A stretch of 64,000 bases of DNA from Micromonospora trifolii (GTDB lineage Bacteria > Actinomycetota > Actinomycetes > Mycobacteriales > Micromonosporaceae), in NCBI RefSeq assembly GCF_022229005.1, contig NZ_JAKKFD010000020.1:113188-177187 (forward strand), in the 5' to 3' direction. Shown piece after piece: positions 41,471 to 50,786 of the stretch. The notes beneath the pieces were generated by a model. That model saw nothing but the letters and a program-made list of their open reading frames with translations. It searched no databases and was not told the origin of the DNA. The first letter of the stretch is position 1; every line of letters starts with the position of its first letter. The position numbers and the translations under genes were made by a program.

Positions 41471-43375
41471 GTGGCTGTGCCGGTGGTAGACCCTTCGCTG
41501 AATCCCGTGACCGACGCCGACCCGGCCGAGGCCGAGTCGACACGGCGGCCTCGACGCCGCCCGGCCCGAGCCGACCTGTTGGCCCTCGGAGCCTATGTGC
41601 TGCTGGGCGTCTTCGTCTGCCTCAACTACTGGGGTGACGTCAACGGTCGGGTCTCCTCGCACCTGCCCACCGATCACAGCTGGTTCGAGTGGCTGTTCGC
41701 GCACGGCGCGTTCTCGGTGCGGCACCTGGAGAACCCGCTGTTCACGGCCCGTCAGAACGCCCCGGACGGGGTGAACATGATGGCCAACACCTCGCTGCTC
41801 GGCGTGACCCTGCCGCTGGCGCCGCTGACCATGCTGCTCGGCCCCCAGGTGGTGTACGCGCTCTACCTGGGCGCGGCGCTGGCGGCCACCGCCGGCACCG
41901 GCTACTGGATGCTCTCCCGCCACCTGGTGCGCTCCCGGGCGGCGGCGTTCGTCGGCGGCGCGTTCCTCGGCTTCGCGCCGGGAATCATCCACCACGCCAA
42001 CGGCCAACCGAACTTCGTGTCCAACTTCCTCCTCCCGCTGATCGTGGTGCGGGTGCTGACCCTCGGTGAGGCGGGCCGCTGGCGACGCAACGGGCTCGTG
42101 CTCGGCGCGCTGGTGGCGTACCAGATCTTCATCAACGAGGAGATGCTGCTGCTCACCGCGCTGGCCTGCCTGGTCATCGTGCTGGCGTACGCCGTGCAGC
42201 GGCCGCGGGCAACCCGGGCTGCCGCCGGCACGTTCCTGGCCGGGCTCGGCGTCGCCGGCGGCTTGGCCCTGGTGCTCACCGCGTACCCGATCTGGTTCCA
42301 GTTCAACGGCCCGCAGTCCTACCGGGGCCTGCAGGGCGGCGTGTTCCACAACTGGGGCGAGGACCTGGTCGCCTTCGTCACCTTCGCCCGGGACACCTGG
42401 GCCGGTGACCCGGCAGTGGAGAAGACGATCGGCCTGACCGAGCAGAACACCTGGTTCGGTTGGCCGCTGGTACTGCTCTCGGTGGTGGCCCTGGTGCTCC
42501 TCGTCCGCCGCTCGCTGCCCGCCCGGATCGCCGCAGTGCTCATCGTGGTGTTCAGCGTGGCCGCCATCGGGCCGTGGGTGCGCTTCAACGGGGTCGAGAC
42601 CGGCGTGAAGGGACCCTGGTCCTACGTGTCGGACGACCTGCCGCTGGTCGAGATGATGATGCCGACCCGGTTGACGCTGGTGGTCGCCGCCGCGGTGGGC
42701 GTACTGCTCGCGTTGACCTGGGACGCCGCGTACCGCCAGGGGCGCCCGGTGCCCGACCGGCCGCGGGTGCCGGCCCAGCGCACTGCCGACGCGACCCCGG
42801 CCGGGTCCGCCGGGTCCGCCAAGTCCGCGGCGCCGGTCGCGTCGCGCCGTCGGTGGCTGCGCCCGGTGGGGTACGCGGCGGTCGCCCTCGCCGTGCTGCC
42901 GCTCTTCCCCCGCCCGCTTCCCGCCCAGCAGATCGACCCGCCGCCGCACTTCATCACCGCGGGCGGCTGGCGGCCGTACGTGCCGGCCGGTCGAACCCTG
43001 GTGCCGGTGCCGATCCCGAGCAACGTGCACGGTCTGCCGACGCTGCGCTGGAGTGCGCTGACCGGGCAGGAGTTCCCCGTTCCGGGCGGCTACTTCATCG
43101 GCCCGAACGAGCTGGGCGAGGGGGTCTTCGGTGCGCCGAACCGACCGACCAGCTCCCTCATCTACTCCACGATGGACAGCGGCACGGTTCCGGCGCTGAC
43201 CGACGAGAACCGCCGCCAGGCCGTCGAGGACCTGCGATTCTGGCGGGCGTCGGTGGTGGTGCTCGGGGCGCACCCCCGCGAGGCGGTGCTCCGTGAGCTG
43301 GTCACCGCCCTGCTCGGGGCGCCGCAGCGGGTCGACGACGTCTGGGTCTGGGACGTGCGCGCCGTGGTGGGTTAG
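41471..43375 (+). CDS. Polytopic GT-C-like membrane protein (paralogue 1)
   Basis: A 634-residue protein: cytoplasmic N-terminus, about 11-12 TM helices between residues 35 and 500, and a C-terminal extracytoplasmic domain (about 500-634, ITAGGWRPYVPAGRTLVPVP ... GGYFIGPN ... ENRRQAVEDLRFWRAS). After the first TM helix lies a loop with acidic residues and the motif PDGVNMMANTS, shared by all three paralogues. The topology resembles GT-C glycosyltransferases that use polyprenyl-phosphate sugars; no specific family can be named from sequence alone. Pro/Ser-rich insert at about 430-455. Confidence 0.75.
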   Translation: MAVPVVDPSLNPVTDADPAEAESTRRPRRRPARADLLALGAYVLLGVFVCLNYWGDVNGRVSSHLPTDHSWFEWLFAHGAFSVRHLENPLFTARQNAPDGVNMMANTSLLGVTLPLAPLTMLLGPQVVYALYLGAALAATAGTGYWMLSRHLVRSRAAAFVGGAFLGFAPGIIHHANGQPNFVSNFLLPLIVVRVLTLGEAGRWRRNGLVLGALVAYQIFINEEMLLLTALACLVIVLAYAVQRPRATRAAAGTFLAGLGVAGGLALVLTAYPIWFQFNGPQSYRGLQGGVFHNWGEDLVAFVTFARDTWAGDPAVEKTIGLTEQNTWFGWPLVLLSVVALVLLVRRSLPARIAAVLIVVFSVAAIGPWVRFNGVETGVKGPWSYVSDDLPLVEMMMPTRLTLVVAAAVGVLLALTWDAAYRQGRPVPDRPRVPAQRTADATPAGSAGSAKSAAPVASRRRWLRPVGYAAVALAVLPLFPRPLPAQQIDPPPHFITAGGWRPYVPAGRTLVPVPIPSNVHGLPTLRWSALTGQEFPVPGGYFIGPNELGEGVFGAPNRPTSSLIYSTMDSGTVPALTDENRRQAVEDLRFWRASVVVLGAHPREAVLRELVTALLGAPQRVDDVWVWDVRAVVG

Positions 43376-43388
43376 TCCGTCGGTCGGC

Positions 43389-45185
43389 TCAGCCGACGCG
43401 GTCCCGGACGTCCCACAACCATCCGCCGTCGACCGGTCGGCCCGGGCCGAGCAGGTCGTCGACGGTGCGGCGGACCGGGTCACCGTGCTCCAGTTGCCCG
43501 AGGACGACCACAGCGGCCCGCCAGTGCCGTAGGTCCTCGACGGCCTGACGGCGGTCGGCGTCGGTGAGCACCGGCACCACGCCGGTGTCGGCCACCTGCC
43601 GCAGCAGCACCGACGTGGGCCGGTCCGGCGCGCCCCAGCGGGCCGCCGGGTCGTCCGGGCCGCTGGGGCCGATGAAGTAACCGCCCGGCGCGGCGAATCC
43701 CAGACCGGTACGGGCGGACCACAGCATCACCGGGCTGCGCCCGGCACCGGTGACCGGGGGTACCGCGACCACCGTCCGGCCGGGCGGCACCAGCGGACGC
43801 CAGCCACCGGCGGCGAGGAACGCCGGCACCGGCGCGACCGGCACCACGCGGATCGGCGTCGGAATCAGGGGCAGCAACGCGGCGGCGACCGCTCCGGCCC
43901 ACAGCAGCCGCACCGGTAGGCCCGGCGCCACGGTCGGCCCGCGCGCTGCCCGGACCCGGTCCAGAGACAGCGCCACCAGCACACCCAGCACCGGTACGCA
44001 GACCAGCGCGAACCGGGCCGGCACCGCGAGATCGAGCAACGGCAGCCCGCCGACCAGCCGGTACGGCCCCGCAATGCCGGTGGCCTCACCGTCCACCCGC
44101 AGCTCGTCGCCGAGCGAGAGCACTGCGAAGACAACGCCGCAGGCGGCCAGTGCCCGGACCAGTGGTCGTCGCCACTGCCAGATCACGATCACCACGGCGA
44201 GCACCAGCAGACCCGGGCCGAAGAACGAGTTCTCCTCGGTCGGGTTCGGCGACAGCAGCCCCGGCAGCCAGTCGTCGCCCAGCACCGTCTGCCGGGCCGA
44301 CGCGGTGAACGAGGCGACGTCCAACTGGAAGCCCTGCGTGGCGAACGCCATCCCCGAGTAGTGCTGCGGGCCGTGGAACTGGAACCACAGCGGGTACGCC
44401 AGCGGCACCACCGCCACGCCGGCCGCCACCGCCAGCCGGCCGAAGAGGGCCGGCGCGAGCCGGCGCGCGGCCACCCGGTCGGCGAGCGCGTAACCCAGCG
44501 CGAAGACCCCGGCCGCGAGCGCCAGGAAGACCAGCACCTCCTCGCCGATGAAGACCTGCCAGACGAGCAGCAGCCCCAGGCCGACGCCGGGCCGCCACAC
44601 CCCGTGACGCGGCGTCTCCGAGGCGGGCCGGAACACCAGGGCGAGGATCGCTGGCACCAGGAACTGGGCGGCGATGTGCAGGTGGGCGCCCGCCTGGGCG
44701 ATCATGCCCGGGGCGAAGCCGCAGATCAGCCCGCCCACCGCGGCCGCGGCCCGGGTGCCGACCAGCCGGCGGCGCAGCAGCACGTACCAGGCGACGGCGG
44801 TCCCGGCGAGGCAGCAGACGACCGCCACGCAGAACGCCACCTGCGAGCCGAAGAGCAGGGTGACCGGGGTGAGCGGGACCCCCAGGCCGAGCACCGAGGT
44901 GTTCGCCATCAGGTTGACCCCGTCGGGAGCGTTCAACGCGGTGCTGAAGAGCGGGTTCTCCCCCTCGACCACGGCATGCGCCGCGTGGGCCAACATCCAC
45001 TCGAAGAGGATCTGGTCACCCGCCTGGTGGAACAGCCGCCAGGGGCGACCCCACTGCCCGCTGGTCACCAGCACGGCGAGGCCCAGATAGCCGGCGACCA
45101 CCAGCGCGTCCCGCAGCCAGGCCGGCCGGGACGCACCGACCGTCACCGGTGGCGAAACGTTCGGGGACGTCGTCCCGGTGGTCAT
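43389..45185 (-). CDS. Polytopic GT-C-like membrane protein (paralogue 2)
   Basis: A 598-residue protein with the same plan: first TM helix about 27-45, then QILFEWMLAHAAHAVVEGENPLF and PDGVNLMANTS, about 11 TM helices, and a C-terminal domain (FLAAGGWRPLVPPGRTVVAVP, GGYFIGPSGPDD, DADRRQAVEDLRHWRA). Its ATG shares one base with the stop of paralogue 3 (TGATG), so the two are co-translated. It is convergent with paralogue 1. Confidence 0.75.
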   Translation of the reverse strand: MTTGTTSPNVSPPVTVGASRPAWLRDALVVAGYLGLAVLVTSGQWGRPWRLFHQAGDQILFEWMLAHAAHAVVEGENPLFSTALNAPDGVNLMANTSVLGLGVPLTPVTLLFGSQVAFCVAVVCCLAGTAVAWYVLLRRRLVGTRAAAAVGGLICGFAPGMIAQAGAHLHIAAQFLVPAILALVFRPASETPRHGVWRPGVGLGLLLVWQVFIGEEVLVFLALAAGVFALGYALADRVAARRLAPALFGRLAVAAGVAVVPLAYPLWFQFHGPQHYSGMAFATQGFQLDVASFTASARQTVLGDDWLPGLLSPNPTEENSFFGPGLLVLAVVIVIWQWRRPLVRALAACGVVFAVLSLGDELRVDGEATGIAGPYRLVGGLPLLDLAVPARFALVCVPVLGVLVALSLDRVRAARGPTVAPGLPVRLLWAGAVAAALLPLIPTPIRVVPVAPVPAFLAAGGWRPLVPPGRTVVAVPPVTGAGRSPVMLWSARTGLGFAAPGGYFIGPSGPDDPAARWGAPDRPTSVLLRQVADTGVVPVLTDADRRQAVEDLRHWRAAVVVLGQLEHGDPVRRTVDDLLGPGRPVDGGWLWDVRDRVG

Positions 45186-47152
45186 CAGACCGAACGGTCG
45201 GTGAGCGTCCGGACGTCCCAGACCCAGACGTCCAACTCCTGGCGGCCGGGGCCGACCAACTCCTCGACCGTACGTCGCAGTGGCTCGGCGTTCTGCTGCC
45301 GCACCGGCAGCACCAGGATCGCCGCCCGCCAGTGCCGCAGCTCGTCGGTGAAGCGCCGACGCTGCCGGTCGTCCAGCTTGGGCGTACGGCCGGTGGTCGC
45401 CACCTCCTCCAGCATCTGGCCCACCCCGCTGGGACGACCGCCGAACCGGCCCGCGTCACCGGTGTTGCCGTTGCGGGGTGCGAGGAAGTAACCGCCGGGG
45501 ATCTTGAAGTCGAGGTTGGTGGCCGCCGCCCAGCGCATGCCGTGCGTGTTGCCCATGCTGGGCACCGGGATCGGCACCAGCGTCTGATCCGGCCCCACGT
45601 ACGCCCGCCAACGGTCCGCGGTGATGAAGTCCGGCACCGGCGGCCGGGAGACCATCCGCAGCGGCATCGGTGCGATCGGCAGCAGCGCGAAGGCCAGGCC
45701 CGCGGCGGTGAGCACGTGGACGGTACGGCGGTCGGCCGGGCGCAGCGCCCAGGCCCGCTCGACGGCGAGTGCGAGCAGAAGGCCCACCACCACGCTGGTG
45801 ATCAGCCCGAACCGGGTCGGCACCACCGCGTCCAGCAGCGGCAGGTGGACCAACCACTGCCACGGCCCGGTGATCAGCTCGCGGTCCCACCAGGAGACCC
45901 GCTCGCCGAGGGAGAGCACGGCGAAGAACACGCCGGTCACCGCGAGCGCCCGGACGATCAACTCCCGGCGCAGCCAGACCACGATGCCGATGGCCAGCAT
46001 CGACAGGCTCCAGCCGAAGAAGGCGTTCTCCTCGGAGTAGTTCGGCGCCAGGTTGATGTTGGCCCGCTGGTTGCCGCCGAGGGTGGGCGAGCCGGGGGCG
46101 AAGAAGGCGGCGATGTCGTTGCCGTAGTCCTGCACCGCGTCGCTGAGCCCGTGGTAGGCCATCGGCCCGGCGAACTGCACGTACAGCGGGTACGCCAGCA
46201 GCGCCCCGGCCAGCAGCGCGCAGGTCGCCACGCCGACGCCAAGGGGTCGCCACGCCGCCCGCCACCGGGCCGGCTCCTGGGCGAGCACCGCCAGCAGGAA
46301 GACGCCGCAGGCCATCGCCGTGAAGAGCAGGATCTCCTCGTTGATGAACGCCTGCGCGGCGACCAGCAGGGCGAGCAGGGCCCCGTCCCGGACCGGCTTT
46401 CCGGAGCGGGTGAGCACCAGCACCCGCCACACGATGAACGGCAGCAGGAACTGGCTGATGATGTTCGGGTGCCAACTGGCGTGCGAGAGCATTGCGGGCG
46501 AGAACCCGCAGAACCAGCCGCCGACCGCCGCCGCGAGCGGGGTACGCACCAGGTGGCGGGAGAGCATCAGGTACCAGGCCATGGCCGTGCCGGCGAGGCC
46601 GAGCGTGACCAGCACCACGAAGGAGACCGCCGGCCCGAAGAGCAGCGTCACCGGGACCATCGGGATGCCCAGCGCCAGCACGGCCGTGTTGGCCATCAGG
46701 TTGACGCCGTCCGGGTAGTTGAACTGCTCGGTGTAGAACGGGTACTCGCCGTGCAGCACCACGCGGACCGAGTGGGCGAGGAAGAACTGCACCTGCGCCG
46801 GGTCACCGGTGTAGAGCGAGGCCACCCGGCCGGACGGGTCCAGCCAGATCCGGCTGGTCACCCAGATCGCGGCGAGCAGGAACAGCCCGCCCACCGCCAG
46901 GTGCTGCCGACGCCGAGTCCACCGACGCCACCGCGCCCGCGTCGGCACCGCGCTCTCCGCCGGCGCTTCGGCCTCCGTTGGTGTTTCGGAATCGGCTGGC
47001 GTTTCGGTGTCGGCCGGTTCCGTGGTGGGGGCGCTCAGCGCGGGCGGGCCGGCGAAGAGGCCGGCCGGTGTGCGGTAATTCACCAGCTCGGCGGAGTCGG
47101 CTGCCGCCTCCGTGTGCGGCGCGGGCAGGGCGCGGGACTCGGCAGGCGTCAC
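45185..47152 (-). CDS. Polytopic GT-C-like membrane protein (paralogue 3)
   Basis: A 655-residue protein. An acidic, Thr/Glu/Ala-rich N-terminal tail (ADTETPADSETPTEAEAPAE, about 50-70) precedes the TM domain. The shared loop reads VQFFLAHSVRVVLHGEYPFYTEQFNYPDGVNLMANTA. About 11-12 TM helices follow, then a C-terminal domain with GGYFLAPRN and DDRQRRRFTDELRHWRAAI. First gene of the minus-strand pair. The three paralogues suggest a lineage-specific expansion acting on an envelope glycan or lipid, but the substrate is unknown. Confidence 0.75.
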   Translation of the reverse strand: MTPAESRALPAPHTEAAADSAELVNYRTPAGLFAGPPALSAPTTEPADTETPADSETPTEAEAPAESAVPTRARWRRWTRRRQHLAVGGLFLLAAIWVTSRIWLDPSGRVASLYTGDPAQVQFFLAHSVRVVLHGEYPFYTEQFNYPDGVNLMANTAVLALGIPMVPVTLLFGPAVSFVVLVTLGLAGTAMAWYLMLSRHLVRTPLAAAVGGWFCGFSPAMLSHASWHPNIISQFLLPFIVWRVLVLTRSGKPVRDGALLALLVAAQAFINEEILLFTAMACGVFLLAVLAQEPARWRAAWRPLGVGVATCALLAGALLAYPLYVQFAGPMAYHGLSDAVQDYGNDIAAFFAPGSPTLGGNQRANINLAPNYSEENAFFGWSLSMLAIGIVVWLRRELIVRALAVTGVFFAVLSLGERVSWWDRELITGPWQWLVHLPLLDAVVPTRFGLITSVVVGLLLALAVERAWALRPADRRTVHVLTAAGLAFALLPIAPMPLRMVSRPPVPDFITADRWRAYVGPDQTLVPIPVPSMGNTHGMRWAAATNLDFKIPGGYFLAPRNGNTGDAGRFGGRPSGVGQMLEEVATTGRTPKLDDRQRRRFTDELRHWRAAILVLPVRQQNAEPLRRTVEELVGPGRQELDVWVWDVRTLTDRSV

Positions 47153-47307
47153 AGTCGGCGGAGTCTACCGGAGCAACCAAAACGCCCTAAACCCCCGGTG
47201 GTGTCCATTGTGGTGGTTCGAGTGCCGGCCAGCTGAGGCTCCGCACCGGACATCTCGTACTATGGCGCTTTCCGACAGCGACGGCGAGGCGATCGGGGGC
47301 GGGCCAG

Positions 47308-48501
47308 GTGACTCCAGGCCGTCGGTACGGCAGGGTCCTTCCCGTCCTGCTGAGCGCGCTGCTGGCCGGCACGGCCTGCGGCCCGGTGACCGAGCGGAAG
47401 CCCCAGAACCTCCAGGTCGGGTACGACAGCCTGGACGGCACCCTCGCCGTGTGGCCGCCCCGCGGCGACCTCTCCGGGGACGCCACCGCGACGGCAGCGG
47501 TCACCGCGGCGGTCCGGGGCTGGCGGTCGCCGGCCGACGACCGCGCGCACCTGCCCTCGTCCGGCATCCTCTTCTCCGGTCGGGTCGACGGCGCACCGGT
47601 GGCGCTGGTGGCCGCCGACGTACCCGGCGAAAGCGCGTCCTGGCTGCTGCAACTGACCCGCGAGGGCGACCGGTACGCGGTGACCCGTGCCACCGAGTAC
47701 ACCGACCCGGGTTACCTCGTCTACTCGGACGTGCTGCCGGTGCAGACGGCCGGCGGCCGGCGTTACCTGGTCTCGGCCCGGGTGCAGAGCCTCCTCGGGC
47801 CACAGGACCGGACGTTGATGATCGCGGACGGTCTCAGCGCACCTGTCGACGTGCCGTCCTGCACGGCCGTCGGCGTGACCGCGACCCTGCGGACCACGGA
47901 GTCGCTCCCCCGTGGGCGGGCCGCCGACCGGCTGCTCGACCTGGGCACCGGCACCGTCGACCCGCGCTACCCGCTGGTCCGCGACGAGTCCGGCACGGGC
48001 CGGCGGGCGCTCACGGGCCTGGACACCTGCGTGCTGTCCGGCGACCGGGGCCCGTTCGGCAGCATCCCGCGCCGGATCGGGGACCGGGACGCCCCACGCT
48101 CGGTGCCGACGTCCTGGCCGATGGCGAAGCTCACCGTGCGCTCGCTCGGCGAAGTCGCCCTCGGCGGCGGCGAGCCGGCCGAGTTGCAGCAGCTCAGTTG
48201 GGACACCGACGCCGGCGCGATGACGGCGGTGATCTATCGGCCGGCCGACGGGAGCGCACCCGTCGTCTCACCCGCCGACCGGGCCACCCCGTTGCAGGCG
48301 TACCAACTGCCGGTGCCCGGTCAGCCGCTGGTGGTGCTGAGCTGGCGGCCCACCCGGGACAGCTCCCTGTCCGTCCCGCCGGGCACTCCCCTGCTGGTCG
48401 AGCGCCCCGGTCTGGCGGTCATCCCCACCCCGTCCCGCTCCCAGACCTACAGCCTCGCCAACACCGACAAGACCCACTACCGCTCAATCTCCCCCCGCTA
48501 A
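47308..48501 (+). CDS. Hypothetical lipoprotein
   Basis: A 397-residue protein: signal peptide with lipobox LLAGTAC (Cys24), then a beta-rich extracytoplasmic domain (VLPVQTAGGRRYLVSAR, PVDVPSCTAVGVTATLRTTE, TGLDTCVLSG). No family is recognised. Start GTG 47308 is supported by GGGGCGGG upstream; a TACTAT box at about 47259 could be its -10, giving a leader of about 40 nt. It is divergent from GT-C-like paralogue 3, so it may belong functionally with that island. Confidence 0.75.
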   Translation: MTPGRRYGRVLPVLLSALLAGTACGPVTERKPQNLQVGYDSLDGTLAVWPPRGDLSGDATATAAVTAAVRGWRSPADDRAHLPSSGILFSGRVDGAPVALVAADVPGESASWLLQLTREGDRYAVTRATEYTDPGYLVYSDVLPVQTAGGRRYLVSARVQSLLGPQDRTLMIADGLSAPVDVPSCTAVGVTATLRTTESLPRGRAADRLLDLGTGTVDPRYPLVRDESGTGRRALTGLDTCVLSGDRGPFGSIPRRIGDRDAPRSVPTSWPMAKLTVRSLGEVALGGGEPAELQQLSWDTDAGAMTAVIYRPADGSAPVVSPADRATPLQAYQLPVPGQPLVVLSWRPTRDSSLSVPPGTPLLVERPGLAVIPTPSRSQTYSLANTDKTHYRSISPR

Positions 48502-48537
48502 CCCCCAACCCGCCCCCCGCCCCCGCCCCCACCCGCG

Positions 48538-48607
48538 CGATCTTGCACTTTCTGCGCCGACAAATCGGGGCTCAAGGCGCGTAACGCCGACCGAAAGTGC
48601 AAGATCG
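48538..48607. repeat. Intergenic palindrome, GATCTTGCACTTTC family, copy 2
   Basis: Arms CGATCTTGCACTTTC (48538-48552) and its complement (48593-48607) are 15 bp and perfect, around a 40-nt loop with a nested GCGCC/GGCGC stem. The core is the same as copy 1 at 23119-23195. It lies between convergent genes. Confidence 0.8.
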
Positions 48608-48678
48608 ACGGGGCGAAGGCGAGGCGGAACGAGGCGGCACACCGCCGCTTGATCGACGAGGGAGGGTGGGCGGGGCTA

Positions 48679-48716
48679 AACGACGGCGGGCGTCCCTCGG
48701 GACGCCCGCCGTTGTT
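48679..48716. terminator. Terminator downstream of dxs
   Basis: An 18-bp stem with one G-U pair (48679-48696 with 48699-48716; core ACGGCGGGCGTCCC) and a 2-nt loop, 8 nt beyond the dxs stop in the minus direction. Confidence 0.85.
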
Positions 48717-48724
48717 CGTTCTCG

Positions 48725-50671
48725 TCAGTTCTGTGCGGCCGCGTCGCTGGGGGTGAGGCGGTCCGGGGTGGCGTCCAGGCCGGAGATCCAACCGGTGACG
48801 TTGCGAGCCACGTCCTGAGCGGTCAGGCCCAGGTCGGCGAGGATCTGCGCGCGGGTGCCGTGCGGGTGCCACTCGGCCGGCACACCCAGGTCCTTGAGCG
48901 GCACCCGGACGTCGGCGTCGCGCATCGCCTGGGCGAGCGCGTCGCCCACCCCGCCGACCCGGACGCCGTCCTCGACGCTGACCACGAGCCGGTGACGGGC
49001 GGCGAGGTCGACCAGCTCCGCCGGGACCGGACGCACCCAGCGAGGGTCGACGACGGTGACCCCGTAGCCCTGCTCGGCGACCCGCGCGGCCACCTCCATG
49101 CCCAACTGGCCGAAGGAGCCGACCGCGACGAGCAGCACGTCGGTACGGGCGGACTCGGCCAGCACGTCGACGGTGCCGACCCGGCGCAGCGCCGGCAGGT
49201 CCGCGGCGACCGCACCGGTCGGGAACCGCACCACTGTCGGGCCGTTGTCGACGGCCATCGCCTCGCGCAGTTCCTCCCGCAGGGTGGCGGCGTCGCGGGG
49301 AGCGGCGATCCGCAGCCCCGGCACCACCCCGAAGACCGACATGTCCCAGATGCCGTAGTGGCTCGGCCCGTCCGGGCCGGTGATGCCCGCCCGGTCCAGT
49401 ACGAAGGTCACCGGCAGCTTGTGCATCGCCACGTCCAGCAGGACCTGGTCGAAGGCACGGTTGAGGAAGGTGGCGTAGACAGCGACGACCGGGTGCAGCC
49501 CACCGAGCGCCAACCCGGCCGCCGAGGTGGCCGCGTGCTGCTCGGCGATGCCCACGTCGTACACCCGCTCGGGGTACTTGCGGGCCAGCTTGGCGATGCC
49601 GGTCGGCTCGGCCATGGCTGCGGTGATGCCCACCACGTCCGGGCGCTCGTCGGCGATGGCCAGCAGCTCGTCGGCGAACACGTGCGTCCACTTCACCGAC
49701 GGGGCGGCCAGCAGCGCGCCGGTCTCCACGTCGAAGGCGCTGCCGGGGCCGTGCAGGCAGTCCGCCTCGTCCTCCTCGGCGGGACGGTAGCCGTAGCCCT
49801 TGCGGGTGACGGCGTGCACGATGACCGGGCCGCCGAAGTTCTTGGCCGCGCGCAGCGCCGCCTCGACCGCCGTCACGTCGTGCCCGTCCACCGGGCCCAC
49901 GTACTTGATGCCGAGGTCCTCGAACATGGCCTGCGGGGCGACAGCGTCCTTGATGCCCTTCTTGACCGCGTGCAGCACCTCGTACATCGGCTTGCCGACC
50001 AGCGGCGTGGAGCCGAGGGCGTCCTTGACGGTGTCGAGGACCTTCTCGTAGCCGGGGTTGAGCCGCAGCGAGGAGAGGTGGTCGGCCAGCCCGCCGATGG
50101 TCGGCGAGTAGGACCGGCCGTTGTCGTTGACCACGATCACGAGGGAGTTGCCGGCGGTGGCGATGTTGTTCAGCGCCTCCCAGCACATGCCGCCGGTCAG
50201 CGCACCGTCGCCGACAACGGCCACGACGCTGCGTGCCTCACCCCGGAGGGCGTACGCCTTGGCGAGGCCGTCGGCGTAGGACAGTGCGGTGGAGGCGTGC
50301 GAGTTCTCGATGAGGTCGTGCTCGCTCTCCGCCTGGCTGGGGTAGCCGGAGAGGCCACCGCGCTGGCGGAGCTTGTCGAAGCCGGCCTGACGCCCGGTAA
50401 GGATCTTGTGTACGTACGCCTGGTGGCCGGTGTCGAACAGGAGCCGGTCCCGGGGGGAGTCGAAGACGCGATGCATGGCGAGCGTCAGCTCGACCACACC
50501 GAGGTTGGGCCCGACGTGCCCGCCGGTACGGGAGACCTTGGTGATCAGGAAGTCCCGGATCTCGGCGGCGAGGACGTCCAGTTCCTCGCCGGACATCCGC
50601 TTGACGTCCTGCGGACCGCGAACCGTCCCCAGCAGCCGGCCGTGGTTGGCCGTGTCCTCTTCAACACTCAT
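48725..50671 (-). CDS. dxs: 1-deoxy-D-xylulose-5-phosphate synthase
   Basis: A 648-residue thiamine-diphosphate enzyme that joins pyruvate and glyceraldehyde-3-phosphate, the first step of the MEP isoprenoid route. Seen are [14 protein letters not shown], the ThDP motif [38 protein letters not shown] and the transketolase C-terminal domain with [14 protein letters not shown] 50671 starts the conserved sequence leading to [15 protein letters not shown]; an upstream ATG would add an unconserved stretch. Its products may also feed the polyprenol carriers used by GT-C enzymes. Confidence 0.95.
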   Translation of the reverse strand: MSVEEDTANHGRLLGTVRGPQDVKRMSGEELDVLAAEIRDFLITKVSRTGGHVGPNLGVVELTLAMHRVFDSPRDRLLFDTGHQAYVHKILTGRQAGFDKLRQRGGLSGYPSQAESEHDLIENSHASTALSYADGLAKAYALRGEARSVVAVVGDGALTGGMCWEALNNIATAGNSLVIVVNDNGRSYSPTIGGLADHLSSLRLNPGYEKVLDTVKDALGSTPLVGKPMYEVLHAVKKGIKDAVAPQAMFEDLGIKYVGPVDGHDVTAVEAALRAAKNFGGPVIVHAVTRKGYGYRPAEEDEADCLHGPGSAFDVETGALLAAPSVKWTHVFADELLAIADERPDVVGITAAMAEPTGIAKLARKYPERVYDVGIAEQHAATSAAGLALGGLHPVVAVYATFLNRAFDQVLLDVAMHKLPVTFVLDRAGITGPDGPSHYGIWDMSVFGVVPGLRIAAPRDAATLREELREAMAVDNGPTVVRFPTGAVAADLPALRRVGTVDVLAESARTDVLLVAVGSFGQLGMEVAARVAEQGYGVTVVDPRWVRPVPAELVDLAARHRLVVSVEDGVRVGGVGDALAQAMRDADVRVPLKDLGVPAEWHPHGTRAQILADLGLTAQDVARNVTGWISGLDATPDRLTPSDAAAQN

Positions 50672-50786
50672 GACCGGAGAGTCTATCGGCCCCCCGGTAC
50701 TCCGCAGTCCGGCCCGAGCCCCCCGCACCCGGGCCGGGCGGGGAGTGGGCAGCTGAGCACCCGGTCAGGCGCTGACGCGCGGTGTT

